The notes: generated from the sequence alone by a model not told the origin. A DNA stretch of 64,000 nucleotides from UBA2334 sp964396895 (GCA_964396895.1 CAYNGJ010000001.1:1-64000), one strand, 5' to 3'. Counted from the stretch's first letter, positions 28,400-39,233 are shown. Program-made: numbers and translations.

Positions 28400-29211
28400 T
28401 TGAGCGCCCACCCCACCGCCCACCCGCACGGCCACACCCCCTTGGCCAGCGCCACTACCCCAGCGGTGCCGGGGGCGGGGCTCATCGAGGTGCGCCAGCT
28501 CACCAAAACCTACACCCTGGGCGGGCAGACCGTGCACGCGCTGGCCGGTGTCAGCCTGACCATTGCCGAGGGAGAGTTCGTCGCCATCATGGGGGCGTCG
28601 GGTTCGGGCAAGTCCACGCTCATGAACATCCTGGGTTGTCTCGACGTGCCCACCACCGGCCACTACGCGTTGGCGGGCGAGGCGGTGGAGGGCATGGCAC
28701 CCGACCAGCTGGCCAGCGTGCGCAACCGCCGCATTGGCTTTGTGTTCCAGCAGTTCAACCTGTTGCCGCGCACCAGCGCGCTGGAAAACGTCGAATTGCC
28801 CATGGTGTATGCGGGCATCAAGGCTGCCGAGCGCCACCGCCGCGCCCACGCCGCACTGGCCCGTGTGGGTCTGGGCGAGCGCACCGGCCACACCCCCGCC
28901 GAACTGTCGGGCGGTCAGCAGCAGCGCGTGGCCATTGCCCGGGCGCTGGTGAACAGCCCCCAGCTCATCCTGGCCGACGAGCCCACGGGCGCGCTGGACA
29001 CCGCCACCAGCGAGGAAGTCATGCGCTTGCTCACCGACCTCAACGTCCAGGGCATGACGGTGGTGCTGGTGACGCACGAAACCGACATCGCCGCCTGGGC
29101 GCGCCGCAAAGTGGTGGTGCGCGATGGTCTCATCATTGAAGACAGCGTCCAGCGAAACCGCCCACCTGCGGTCGGCGGTGCAGCGCCAGCGGACACACCC
29201 GAGGAGGCGTC

Positions 29212-29215
<4 letters not shown>
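28400..29215 (+). CDS. MacB-type ABC ATPase subunit
   Basis: 271 aa. Walker A GASGSGKST, Q-loop FVFQQFNLLPRTS, signature LSGGQQQRVAIARAL, Walker B LILADEPTGALD and His in VTHET are intact. No ATG lies upstream of the ATPase core; TTG at 28400 has a GGGGG-type ribosome site just before it, while GTG 28465 is an alternative. The N-terminal 30 residues are His/Pro-rich. It couples to the permease gene by an ATGA overlap, forming a split MacB. Confidence 0.92.
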
Positions 29216-30443
<1,228 letters not shown>

Positions 30444-30447
<4 letters not shown>

Positions 30448-30974
30448 CATCCCCCACCATGAAAAAGCAGCCACCCGTTGTTGCCTCCGCCACCCTGCCG
30501 ACCGAAGCCGCCCCCACCGACGCTGCGGTGTTGGTGTTGCGACAGTTTCGCGTCGTGTTCAACGCGGTGCGCACCCACTTTCAACAAATGGAAAAACAGA
30601 CTGGGGTAGGGGGTGCCCAGGTGTGGGCGTTGAGCGAAATTCAGCGCCAGCCAGGACTGGGCATGAACGGGCTGGCGCGGGCCATGGACATACACCAGTC
30701 CACCGCCAGCAACCTGGTGCGCCAGTTGGTCAAGCGCGGCATGGTGCGCATGGAAAAGTCCACAGCAGACCGCCGCAGCGTGCACCTGTACCTCGAAGGC
30801 CCGGCCCTGGACGTGCTGAAAGCCGTGCCCGGGCCCAGTCAGGGCCTGTTGCCCGAGGCGTTGCGCCAGCTGCCACCGGCCACGCTGGCGCAACTCTCGG
30901 CGGGCTTGAGCCAGCTGATTCCGGCCCTGCACGCCGACGACGCCGCAGCGGGCATCCCGCTGGCGAACCTCTGA
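30444..30974 (+). CDS. MarR family transcriptional regulator
   Basis: 176 aa. Winged-helix core: LSEIQRQPGLGMNGLARAM, recognition helix HQSTASNLVRQLVKRGMV and the wing EKSTADRRSVHLYL. The start overlaps the permease stop (ATGA), making it the last gene of the efflux operon, so it probably autoregulates the transporter in response to an exported compound. N-terminal 30 residues are low-complexity and probably disordered. Confidence 0.88.
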
Positions 30975-30989
30975 ACCTGTGCGCAGGCC

Positions 30990-32087
30990 TCAGACCTCGG
31001 TGGCCACCTCGGTACGTGGGGGCACCATGGCACCGATGATGTCGCTCATGGCGATGGTGCCCACGTGTTTGCCTTTGATGTTGACCACATTGGCCACCTC
31101 TTTGCCCTCGGCGCTGAGCAAGCGGGCAGCTTCCTCAATGACCAAGCTGGCATCCACCGTGGGACCTTCCACGGCTGGCCCTGTTTGCATGAGCGTGCGG
31201 CAGCGGACCACGCGGCCCCGGTTCACGTCGCGCACAAAGCTCTCGATGTAATCGTCGGCCGGCTTCAGCACAATTTGCTGTCCCGTGCCCTGCTGCACCA
31301 CTTCACCGTCGCGCAGGATGGCGATGTGGTCGCCCAGGCGCAGTGCTTCGTCCAGGTCGTGGGTGATGAACACAATGGTCTTGCCGATTTCCTGTTGAAT
31401 GTCCAGCAACACCGACTGCATGTCGGTGCGGATGAGCGGGTCCAGCGCTGAAAAGGCTTCGTCCATCAGCAAAATGGGGGCATCGTTGGTCAGTGCCCGG
31501 GCCAGGCCCACGCGCTGTTGCATGCCGCCCGAGAGCTGGTTGGGGTAGCTGTCCTCGTAGCCTTTCAGGCCCACGCGCTCGATCCAGCGCAGCGCCGCTG
31601 CCCGGCGTGTCTTGCGGTCCACGCCTTGCACCTGCAAGCCGTATTCGGTGTTTTCCTGCACCGTCAGGTGCGGGAACAGGGCAAACTTCTGGAACACCAT
31701 GGCCGTTTGCTCGCGCCGGAAGTGCTGCAGGGCGCTGGGGCCCATCTGCACCACATCGACCTGCCGGTCCGTCGGGCCGACCAGGACCTTGCCCGCCGTG
31801 GGGTCGATGAGCCGGTTGATGTGGCGGATCAGCGTGCTTTTGCCGGAGCCCGACAGGCCCATCACCACCTGGATGCCACCTGCGGGCATCTGGATGTTGA
31901 TGTCGCGCAGGCCCAGCACATGGCCGTGGTTTTCGCGCAGTTCCTGCTTGCTCATGCCTTCCAGCACGGCGGGCATGAACTTCTCGGGCGTGGGGCCGAA
32001 GATCTTGTACAGGCCCTGGATGTCGATGCCGACGGGCGACGCGTTGGTGCTGACGTGGCTGTTGACGTTGTTGGGGGTATCAACCAT
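30990..32087 (-). CDS. proV: Glycine betaine/proline-type ABC ATPase (ProV) with CBS region
   Basis: 365 aa from ATG 32087. ProV-type start IDIQGLYKIFGPTPEK, Walker A GLSGSGKST, signature LSGGMQQRVGLARAL, Walker B ILLMDEAFSALDP, and the long C-terminal CBS-type tail (AARLLSAEGKEVANVVNIKGKHVG) that senses ionic strength in this family. It overlaps proW by 8 bases. The cluster order X-W-V on one strand, with an upstream regulated promoter, indicates an osmoprotectant or quaternary amine importer. Confidence 0.93.
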   Translation of the reverse strand: MVDTPNNVNSHVSTNASPVGIDIQGLYKIFGPTPEKFMPAVLEGMSKQELRENHGHVLGLRDINIQMPAGGIQVVMGLSGSGKSTLIRHINRLIDPTAGKVLVGPTDRQVDVVQMGPSALQHFRREQTAMVFQKFALFPHLTVQENTEYGLQVQGVDRKTRRAAALRWIERVGLKGYEDSYPNQLSGGMQQRVGLARALTNDAPILLMDEAFSALDPLIRTDMQSVLLDIQQEIGKTIVFITHDLDEALRLGDHIAILRDGEVVQQGTGQQIVLKPADDYIESFVRDVNRGRVVRCRTLMQTGPAVEGPTVDASLVIEEAARLLSAEGKEVANVVNIKGKHVGTIAMSDIIGAMVPPRTEVATEV

Positions 32088-32973
32088 GGACCACCTCCAA
32101 ATGTTTCTGCAGGCGTTTGCCATAGGCTTGAGACACGCGGTCGAGCAAGATGGCGATGCCCACAATGGCCAGCCCGTTGAGCACGCCCATGGTGAAGTAC
32201 TGGTTGGAAATGGCTTTGAGCACGGGTTGCCCCAGGCCTTGCACACCAATCATGGACGCGATCACGACCATGGCCAGCGACAGCATGATGGTCTGGTTCA
32301 CGCCCGCCATGATGGTGGGTAGTGACAGCGGCAGCTGCACCATGCGCATTTTTTGCCAAGCCGAGGAGCCAAAGGCGTCGGCGGCTTCCAGCAGGTCTTT
32401 GTCCACCAGGCGGATGCCCAGGTTGGTGAAGCGGATGACCGGCGGAATGGCGTAAATCACCACCGCGATCAGGCCAGGCACGCGGCCAATGCCCAGCAGC
32501 ATCACCACCGGAATCAGGTACACGAAGCTGGGCATGGTCTGCATCACGTCCAGCGCCGGGTTGACCACGCGCTGAAACCTGTCGGAGCGGCTCATCAGGA
32601 TGCCAATGGGCAAGCCCACCGCCAGCGACACCACGGTGGCCACAAAAATCATGGCCATGGTTTTCATGGTGTCTTCCCACATGCCCATGAAACCGATGGC
32701 GCCCATGGTCAGCAGCACACTGAGTGTGATTTTGATGGAGCGAGATGCCAGCCAGGCCAGTGCGGCCAATGCGGCCATCACCAGCGGCCAGGGCGACTGG
32801 GTGAGCAGCCGCTCGGTGGCGATCAGGAAGTCGCGCAGCGGCATGAACAGGAGTTCCAGCGTTTCACCGTGGTTGCGGGTGAATGTGCGGAACACGCCGT
32901 CAATGCTGCGCCTGAGCAGGCTGAGCTGATCGTCTCCCAAGGATGGGAAATCGTTCATCCAAGCCATGTTCAC
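32080..32973 (-). CDS. proW: Glycine betaine/proline-type ABC permease (ProW)
   Basis: 297 aa with about seven membrane helices. The binding-protein-dependent permease signature is EAADAFGSSAWQKMRMVQLP, and MQTMPSFVYLIPVVMLLGIG is typical of ProW/OpuAB. Its start overlaps the proX stop and its stop overlaps the proV start, so the three are tightly coupled. Confidence 0.93.
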   Translation of the reverse strand: MNMAWMNDFPSLGDDQLSLLRRSIDGVFRTFTRNHGETLELLFMPLRDFLIATERLLTQSPWPLVMAALAALAWLASRSIKITLSVLLTMGAIGFMGMWEDTMKTMAMIFVATVVSLAVGLPIGILMSRSDRFQRVVNPALDVMQTMPSFVYLIPVVMLLGIGRVPGLIAVVIYAIPPVIRFTNLGIRLVDKDLLEAADAFGSSAWQKMRMVQLPLSLPTIMAGVNQTIMLSLAMVVIASMIGVQGLGQPVLKAISNQYFTMGVLNGLAIVGIAILLDRVSQAYGKRLQKHLEVVHG

Positions 32974-34025
32974 AGGCTCGCTTTCACTTTTTCAGCCACA
33001 TCGGCCGGGACCCAGGTGGTCCACAGGTCGGGGTTGTTTTTCAGGAAATGCTTGGCACCGCCTGCGCCCGTGGCCTGGTTGTCGCTCATCCAGGCCAGCA
33101 GCTGGTTGACCGTGTCGTTGCCCCAGGCGCGTTGGCTCAGGTAGTCGTAGGCAGGGCCACCGGCTTGTTTGAAGCGGTCGGTGACCACGGTGTACACGTC
33201 GGCGCGGGCCCAGTCGCTCCTGGTGGGCTTGTCGCACTCGGTTTTGACCATGCAGGCATCCCAGGCTGCCTTGTCGTGTGGCACGCCTGCGTCGAGCTTG
33301 ACCATTTCATACTTGCCCAGGATGGACGTGGGCGCCCAGTAGTAGCCCAACCAGCCTTGTTTGCGCTCGTAGGCCTTGGCGATAGAGCCATCCAAGCCCG
33401 CGGCAGAACCGGTGTCGATGAGCTTGAAGTTTTTGCCTGCCGCATCCCAGGCCTTGAACACGTTGCCCGTGGTGATCTGGCAGTTCCAGCCCGATGGGCA
33501 GTTGTGCACCGCGCCTTTGCCCTTGGTCTCGGGGGCGGGGAACAGCTCGGGGTGCTTCAGGGCATCGTCAATGGTCTTGATGCTGGGGTTGGCATCGGCC
33601 ACGTACTTGGGAATCCACCAGCCTTCCACGCCGCCGTCTTTCAGCGCCTGGGCGCCGTAGTGCAGGCGGCCTTCTTTCACGGCGGCGTCCAGGGGTTCGC
33701 GCACGGCGTTCACCCAGGCTTCTGGCGCCACATCGGGCTTGCCCTTTTCCATCATGGCGGTCAGGGTGGGCATGGTGTCGCCGGGAATCAGCTCCACGTC
33801 GCAACCATAGCCTTTGCTCAGGATGATGTTGTCGATGTGGGCCAGCACTTCGGCCGATTGCCAGTTCATGTTGGCCACGGTGACCTTGCCGCAGCTGGCG
33901 GTGGCCGCGGCAGGGGCGGTGGTGGGCTTGGCCGCCACGGTGGGTTCGGTGGGCTTTTGTTCGCCGCAGGCCGCCAGGGTCAGGGCAGTGGCCATCAGGC
34001 TCAGGGAAAGGGAAGTGCGAATCAT
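32970..34025 (-). CDS. proX: Substrate-binding lipoprotein of ProXWV-type importer
   Basis: 351 aa. Lipobox LAAC at about residue 20, then an Ala/Pro/Thr linker and the OpuAC fold: KVTVANMNWQSAEVLAHIDN, LIPGDTMPTLTAMMEKGKPDVAPEAWVN and aromatic residues (WNCQIT, WLGYYWAPTS) suited to a cation-pi cage for quaternary ammonium groups. The TAPEAW-like region and size match ProX/ChoX proteins; choline or betaine is a likely ligand but not proven. Confidence 0.9.
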   Translation of the reverse strand: MIRTSLSLSLMATALTLAACGEQKPTEPTVAAKPTTAPAAATASCGKVTVANMNWQSAEVLAHIDNIILSKGYGCDVELIPGDTMPTLTAMMEKGKPDVAPEAWVNAVREPLDAAVKEGRLHYGAQALKDGGVEGWWIPKYVADANPSIKTIDDALKHPELFPAPETKGKGAVHNCPSGWNCQITTGNVFKAWDAAGKNFKLIDTGSAAGLDGSIAKAYERKQGWLGYYWAPTSILGKYEMVKLDAGVPHDKAAWDACMVKTECDKPTRSDWARADVYTVVTDRFKQAGGPAYDYLSQRAWGNDTVNQLLAWMSDNQATGAGGAKHFLKNNPDLWTTWVPADVAEKVKASL

Positions 34026-34144
34026 GTGTGTTGCTCCAGATGGAAAGTGGGTGGGCCACCGGCGCCAGGCGCCACTGGGAAGGGGAGGGAACCGTGCGAT
34101 CGGTTTTGGTTTTATTTGTTGTTTAAGTGCAACAAAGCCAGTCA

Positions 34145-34173
34145 ATTATATTTTGACAAATGTATTTTGTCAA
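34145..34173 (-). promoter_or_regulatory. Consensus sigma-70 promoter overlapped by a palindromic operator (proXWV)
   Basis: On the minus strand TTGACA (34173-34168), a 17-base spacer and TATAAT (34150-34145) give a perfect consensus. The -35 and spacer are covered by a 21-base inverted repeat, TTGACAAA (34153-34160) and TTTGTCAA (34166-34173), separated by 5 bases. A repressor bound here would block the promoter. The predicted leader before proX is about 110 bases. Confidence 0.8.
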
Positions 34174-34325
34174 CTTGGGGTCAGTCACGGGGTGGCGTCA
34201 GCTGAAGCGGTGTGGGGTCGTGCGTGATGGAGGTGGCTGCGCCAGACGGGGCGCCGGGTCCGCATAAACTCGGCGCTTTGCTGCCAGTCACTGGCACGCC
34301 CACTTGCCACACGGCCGTTTTCCCC

Positions 34326-35252
34326 ATGAACACACCTCACCGAACCCTGTTGCCACTGCGCCTGCACGTGGCCCCCGACCCCGCTGACCCCCGCCCGCTG
34401 GTGCTCTACCACGGCAAAGGCTGTCCCGATGGGTTTGCCGCTGCCTTGGTGGCCTGGCTGTATTACGGCGAAGGGGTGGAGTGCCGGGGGTTGGACCATG
34501 GCGAGGTGAAAACCCTGGCCGACTTGCCCGATGTGGCCGGGCGCACTGTCTACATCCTGGACTTTTCGCTGTCTGCCGAGTTGTTGTCGGCCATCGATGT
34601 GCAGGCCCACCGTCTGGTGATGCTGGACCACCACCAGAGCGCGGCAGACCAACTCGCTGGTTTCAGCTGCCGCTGCGGCGTGGTGCACTTCGACATGGGC
34701 AAAAGTGGCGCCCGCTTGGCCTGGGAGTTTTTCTACCCCGATCAGGCGCCGCCACCCCTGATTGCCATGGTGGAGGACCGCGACCTGTGGTTGTGGCAGC
34801 AACCCGACAGTGCCGCCTACTTGGCCGCGCTGGACATGGAAGAACAATCGTTCCCCCTTTGGGCCGACCTGATGCGGATGGACGAGGTCACGCTCGTCAG
34901 TTTTGTGGCCCGGGGTCAGGCCATGGACGACAAGTTCCAGCGCTTGGCACAGGACATTGCCAACGACGCACGCCCCATCGTCTTCAACGGTGAGGTAGGG
35001 TTGATGGTCAATGCGCCCGGTGTGTTCCACAGCCTGGTGGGCAACATCCTGAGTGAAAAATCCGGCAGCTTCGCCCTGGTGTGGCACGTGTCCGAGAAAG
35101 GGCTGGTCAAGGGCGGGTTGCGGGCGGTGCGCAGCTACAACGTCATTCCACTGGCCGAGAGCATGGGTGGGGGCGGTCACCCACAGGCTTGCGGTTTTCG
35201 CATGCCGGTGATCCGCCTGCCTGAGCTGCTCAGCGGCGTGTTCCAGGCCTGA
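34326..35252 (+). CDS. DHH family phosphoesterase
   Basis: 308 aa from ATG 34326. LVLYHGKGCPDGFAAALVAW resembles the first DHH motif with Asp in GCPDG; VYILDFSL and VMLDHHQSA supply the next metal ligands (DHH), followed by MVEDRDLW. The C-terminal DHHA1-like end has MGGGGHPQACGFRMP, the GGGH motif. The protein should hydrolyse phosphodiesters in nanoRNA, cyclic dinucleotides or similar substrates in the cytoplasm. The specific substrate cannot be read from the sequence. Confidence 0.88.
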   Translation: MNTPHRTLLPLRLHVAPDPADPRPLVLYHGKGCPDGFAAALVAWLYYGEGVECRGLDHGEVKTLADLPDVAGRTVYILDFSLSAELLSAIDVQAHRLVMLDHHQSAADQLAGFSCRCGVVHFDMGKSGARLAWEFFYPDQAPPPLIAMVEDRDLWLWQQPDSAAYLAALDMEEQSFPLWADLMRMDEVTLVSFVARGQAMDDKFQRLAQDIANDARPIVFNGEVGLMVNAPGVFHSLVGNILSEKSGSFALVWHVSEKGLVKGGLRAVRSYNVIPLAESMGGGGHPQACGFRMPVIRLPELLSGVFQA

Positions 35253-35283
35253 TCACCACGCACGCCAAAAGGGAGAACCACAC

Positions 35284-36117
35284 ATGGACATCACATTGCT
35301 GATCAAGGCCGCCATCATGGGCGTGGTCGAGGGCCTGACCGAATTCTTGCCCATCTCCAGCACCGGCCACCTCATCCTCACGGGCAGTTTGCTGGGCTTT
35401 GCCGATGCCAAGGCCAAGGTGTTTGACATCGCCATTCAGACCGGCGCCATTTTTGCGGTCATTCTGGTGTACTGGCAAAAGCTGCGCGACACCGTGCTGG
35501 CGTTACCCACCGAGCGCCAGGCGCAGCGTTTTGCGCTCAACGTGGCCATTGCGTTTACCCCAGCCGTGCTGCTGGGCCTGGTGTTTGGAAAAGCCATCAA
35601 GGCGCACCTGTTCACGCCCACGGTGGTGGCCACGGCCTTCATCGTGGGGGGCTTCATCATCCTGTGGGCGGAAGCCCGTCAGGCCAGGGCGGACACCGCT
35701 CCCTGTTTGCTGGACGTTGACCAGATGGGACCCATGGATGCCCTCAAGGTGGGGCTGGTGCAGTGTGTGGCCATGATTCCCGGCACCAGCCGCAGCGGTG
35801 CCACCATCATCGGCGGCATGCTCATGGGGCTGAGTCGTCAGACCGCCACGCATTTTTCCTTCTACCTGGCCATTCCCACGCTGATTGGCGCGGGCGCCTA
35901 CAGCCTCTACAAAGAGCGTGCGCTGCTGAGCCTGGCCGATGCGCCGGTGTTCGGTGTGGGCTTGGTGTTTGCGTTTGTCAGCGCCTGGCTGTGCATACGC
36001 TGGTTGCTGAAGTTCATTGCCACGCACACCTTCAACGGCTTTGCCTGGTACCGCATTGCGTTTGGCATTTTCATTCTGGTGAGCGCGCATCTGGGGTGGG
36101 TGACCTGGGCCGATTGA
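35284..36117 (+). CDS. uppP: Undecaprenyl-diphosphatase
   Basis: 277 aa inner-membrane enzyme converting undecaprenyl diphosphate to the monophosphate for cell wall synthesis. Catalytic signatures are EGLTEFLPISSTGHLIL near the N-terminus and MIPGTSRSGATIIGGMLMGLSR (Arg of the PGxSRSGxT motif) near residue 165. A GGGAG ribosome site precedes the ATG. Length and helix pattern match the BacA/UppP family. Confidence 0.96.
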   Translation: MDITLLIKAAIMGVVEGLTEFLPISSTGHLILTGSLLGFADAKAKVFDIAIQTGAIFAVILVYWQKLRDTVLALPTERQAQRFALNVAIAFTPAVLLGLVFGKAIKAHLFTPTVVATAFIVGGFIILWAEARQARADTAPCLLDVDQMGPMDALKVGLVQCVAMIPGTSRSGATIIGGMLMGLSRQTATHFSFYLAIPTLIGAGAYSLYKERALLSLADAPVFGVGLVFAFVSAWLCIRWLLKFIATHTFNGFAWYRIAFGIFILVSAHLGWVTWAD

Positions 36118-36179
36118 GGTCGGCCGGGAACCCGTGGCACCCGGCGGTGCTCCCACAGCGCTGAAGGAGGGTTTGGGTT

Positions 36180-37469
36180 TTGCGTCATTTGTTGTTGCCG
36201 CTCTCGTCGCTGCTGAGCGGTGTGGGCCTGTTGGTGGTGGGCGTGGGCCTGCTGTTCTCGGTGGTGGGCTTGCGCGCAGGCTTGGCCGAGTTTTCCGGCC
36301 TGACCCTGGGGCTGGTCATGTCGGCCTACTACGTGGGCTTTGTGCTGGGCACCTACGCCTGCCCGGCCATCATTCGGCGGGTGGGCCACATCCGGGCGTT
36401 TGCCGCCATGGCGTCCATCGCGTCCACCATGCCCATCTTCCATGCCCTGTGGACGGATCCCTGGTTCTGGGGCCTGCTGCGGCTGGTCACTGGTGTGTGC
36501 CTGGTGGGCTTGTACATGGCCATGGAGAGCTGGCTCAACACCATTGCACCGGCCAAAGAACGGGGCAAGGTGTTCGCCGCCTACATGACGGTCAATTTTG
36601 TGGCGCTGGCGTTGGGCCAGTGGCTGATTCTGGTGGGCGACCGCCTGGGCTTTGTGCCCTTTGCCATGGTGTCGGTGATGTTCTCACTGGCGCTCATTCC
36701 CATCACCCTGACGGCGGTGGACGAGCCCGAGCCCGTGCCCGCACCGCGCCTGAGCCTGCGCAACCTCTACGACGCCTCGCCGCTGGGCGTGGCCAGTGTG
36801 TTTGCGTCGGGTGTGCTCAGCGGGGCTTTTTTTGGCATGGGTGCCGCGTTTGCCCAGGGTGTGGGTCTGGACGACTCGGGCGTGGCTTCATTCATGGCCG
36901 TCACCATTCTGGGTGGGGCATTGTTCCAGTGGCCGGTGGGTCACTACTCCGACACGCATGACCGCCGGGTGGTGCTGGCCTGGGTCTGCGCCGTGGCGGC
37001 GGGCCTGGCAGTGGCGGGCTACTTCGCCTCTCGCCTGTGGCCGTCGTCGCTGGTGCTGATCGGCTTGGGCTACGGCGGCATGATCTTCGCCATTTATGGC
37101 TTGGCCGTTGCCCACGTGAACGACGTGATCGACTCCACCCGTTTGCTGGAGTTCACCGGTGGCCTGCTGCTGGTGCACGGCGCGGGGTCTGCCCTGGGTC
37201 CCACGCTGGCGGGGGTGATGATGGATGGCCTGGGGGCCGCCAGTCTCATGCTGTTTTTTGCCGCCGTGCTGGTGGGATTGGTGCTTTACACCCTCAAGCG
37301 CATTCGGGCGGCAGCCCCCATTCCCACCGAGGACAAGGCCGACTTTGTGCTGATGGGCAGCGGCTCGCAGGCGGTGCTCCAAATGGACCCCCGGGCGCTG
37401 ACGCCCGATTCTTTTGGCCCAGGTGGGGCGACTGAACCGGGCACAGCCGCGCAGGCACCTGCCCGTTGA
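36180..37469 (+). CDS. MFS transporter, YcaD-like
   Basis: 429 aa with 12 predicted helices. LVMSAYYVGFVLGTYACPAIIRRVGHIR carries the loop 2-3 motif, and MAMESWLNTIAPAKERGKVFAAYM is typical of YcaD-type MFS proteins. The second half repeats the pattern. TTG at 36180 is taken as the start since AAGGAGGG lies 10 bases upstream and no ATG precedes the first helix. Substrate is unknown. Confidence 0.85.
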   Translation: MRHLLLPLSSLLSGVGLLVVGVGLLFSVVGLRAGLAEFSGLTLGLVMSAYYVGFVLGTYACPAIIRRVGHIRAFAAMASIASTMPIFHALWTDPWFWGLLRLVTGVCLVGLYMAMESWLNTIAPAKERGKVFAAYMTVNFVALALGQWLILVGDRLGFVPFAMVSVMFSLALIPITLTAVDEPEPVPAPRLSLRNLYDASPLGVASVFASGVLSGAFFGMGAAFAQGVGLDDSGVASFMAVTILGGALFQWPVGHYSDTHDRRVVLAWVCAVAAGLAVAGYFASRLWPSSLVLIGLGYGGMIFAIYGLAVAHVNDVIDSTRLLEFTGGLLLVHGAGSALGPTLAGVMMDGLGAASLMLFFAAVLVGLVLYTLKRIRAAAPIPTEDKADFVLMGSGSQAVLQMDPRALTPDSFGPGGATEPGTAAQAPAR

Positions 37470-37475
37470 TGCGCT

Positions 37476-38318
37476 TCAGAACCCCCGCAGCACTTCGCCC
37501 ACCACACGGGCGGTTTCTTCGGGCTTTTCCATGGGGAACAGGTGCGTGCCTTCGACCATGCGCAGGCGTTCGGGGTGTTGGACGGGGCGTACCACTTTGT
37601 GGGTCATGGCCATGCCCACCTGCTTCATTTCGCTGGACTGTGTGCCCCCGATGAACGCCACAGGGCAATTCACGGGGTGCTGGCGCAGCTGGCGGTCCAG
37701 GTTGTGGGGCAGGGTGTTGTAGATGGCGGTTTCCACGTCGCGGTCAAAGCGCAGGGCGCGGTGGGTGCCGCCCTGGGGGAGGGCCACATCTTCGGTGCCG
37801 TGGGCAATGTAGTCGTCCAGCACCTGGGGTGCCCACAACTGAAACGCACGCTTGCTGGCAAAGTGTTCTCGGGCAGCCGCCTCGTCGGGCCAGTGGTGGC
37901 GGCGTTTCCGGCTGACTTTGCCGGGGGAGAGTGCCCCCACCACCTGGGTGTGCTTGGCCACAGCCAGGGCCTTGGCCTTCCAGCCCCCCAGCACGGGTGA
38001 GTCCAGCATGACGACGCCGTTCACCCCCCGCCCGCCCAGGCTGGGGAAGCGGCTGGCACACATCAGGCTCACGAACCCCCCCAGCGAATGGCCCAGCAGG
38101 AACACCGGTCCGCTGTGGGTGTGCATGGACTGCTCGACCAGGTCGGCCAACTGCTGCACCAGGTGGGGCCAGTTGCTGGTCACGGGGTAGCGCGGGTCGT
38201 GGCCGAAACGGTCCAGCACCAACACCTCCAGACCCTGCTGGCGCAGGCCCTCGTGGACCTGGCGGTAGGTGCCACCCGGAAAGCTGTTGCCGTGGCTGAA
38301 GACGACCAGCGGTTTCAA
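37476..38318 (-). CDS. Alpha/beta hydrolase
   Basis: 280 aa. VVFSHGNSFPGGTY gives the oxyanion-hole HGN, FLLGHSLGGFVSL the nucleophile elbow with Ser near residue 97, and VEGTHLFPMEKPEE the catalytic His. An acidic residue in the late part completes the triad. It lacks a signal peptide. Its ATG overlaps the stop of the Anbu-type gene (ATGA), so the two are co-translated. Substrate is not indicated. Confidence 0.88.
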   Translation of the reverse strand: MKPLVVFSHGNSFPGGTYRQVHEGLRQQGLEVLVLDRFGHDPRYPVTSNWPHLVQQLADLVEQSMHTHSGPVFLLGHSLGGFVSLMCASRFPSLGGRGVNGVVMLDSPVLGGWKAKALAVAKHTQVVGALSPGKVSRKRRHHWPDEAAAREHFASKRAFQLWAPQVLDDYIAHGTEDVALPQGGTHRALRFDRDVETAIYNTLPHNLDRQLRQHPVNCPVAFIGGTQSSEMKQVGMAMTHKVVRPVQHPERLRMVEGTHLFPMEKPEETARVVGEVLRGF

Positions 38319-39139
38319 ATCAGCTTTTCCTGTTCATTGCCTATTTTTTTCAGGGGTAGGCTGCGGGCGCTGTGGCACATCAGGGGCACGTCGGTGGGGC
38401 TGCCGTCCCAGGTGGGGTCTTCAATGCTGTCGAACACCTCGCGCAGTTTCTGGCCCCAGGTGGCGTGCAGCATGTGGAAGTAGGGGTTGTCGTTGTCGAT
38501 GCAGGTGATTTTGTCGCTCTGCAAGGCGTTGACTTCGTACAGCGCCATGTCCAGCGGCAGACCCACCGACAGGTTGGACTTGAGCGTGGAGTCCATGCTC
38601 ACCAGCACACACTTGGCGGCTTCGTCCAGCGGGGTGCCGGGGGTGATGACGCGGTCCAACACGGGTTTGCCGTATTTGCTCTCGCCGACCTGGAAAAACG
38701 GCGTTTCGTTGGTGGCCTCGATGAAGTTGCCCGCCGAATACACCTGAAACAGGCGCATGCCTTCGCCTTTGATCTGGCCGCCAAAGATCATGGACACATT
38801 GAAGTCCACCCCCGCGGCCTTGAGTGCGGCGCCATCGCGCTCGTACACGTGGCGCACGGCAGAGCCCAGCACACGGGCCGCGTCGAACATGCTGGCCGCG
38901 TTCCAGATGGTGAGGGGTTCCTCGTCGCCGTTGGCCAGTTTTTCCACCTGCAGGATTTCGCGCACCGACTGCGAAATGCTGAGGTTACCGGCCGACAGCA
39001 GGCACATGAAGCGGTCGCCCGGCTTTTCGTAGACGATCATTTTGCGGAAGGTGCTGATCTGGTCCAGCCCAGCGTTGGTGCGGGAGTCGGACAGGAAGAC
39101 CAGCCCGGCGTTGAGTTTGACGGCGACGCAGTAAGTCAT
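38315..39139 (-). CDS. Anbu-type proteasome homologue
   Basis: 274 aa. MTYCVAVKLNAGLVFLSDSRTNAG is the diagnostic start of the predicted 20S proteasome-type family Anbu: Thr2 would be the nucleophile after Met removal, with the Asp in SDSRTNAG and Lys33 in STFRKM. The body keeps the Ntn-hydrolase layout (FNVSMIFGGQIKG, CVLVSMDSTLKSNLSVG). Anbu genes usually sit with alpha-E, ATP-grasp and transglutaminase genes; none is here. Instead it is coupled to an alpha/beta hydrolase and lies beside mutS. Confidence 0.88.
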   Translation of the reverse strand: MTYCVAVKLNAGLVFLSDSRTNAGLDQISTFRKMIVYEKPGDRFMCLLSAGNLSISQSVREILQVEKLANGDEEPLTIWNAASMFDAARVLGSAVRHVYERDGAALKAAGVDFNVSMIFGGQIKGEGMRLFQVYSAGNFIEATNETPFFQVGESKYGKPVLDRVITPGTPLDEAAKCVLVSMDSTLKSNLSVGLPLDMALYEVNALQSDKITCIDNDNPYFHMLHATWGQKLREVFDSIEDPTWDGSPTDVPLMCHSARSLPLKKIGNEQEKLI

Positions 39140-39233
39140 GGGAAACGCGCTTCAACAAGCGGGAGTGGGTCAGGTGGCAGAGGTCGGAAAAGCCGCAAAG
39201 TGTAGGGGAAGCGGTGCAGCACAGGGCTTTCTG

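Noticed and set aside
38313..38360. Possible sixth dispersed repeat at the hydrolase/Anbu junction
   Set aside because: Begins TTTCAAATCAGC like the reverse repeat, but the AGCGC core is missing at the expected distance.
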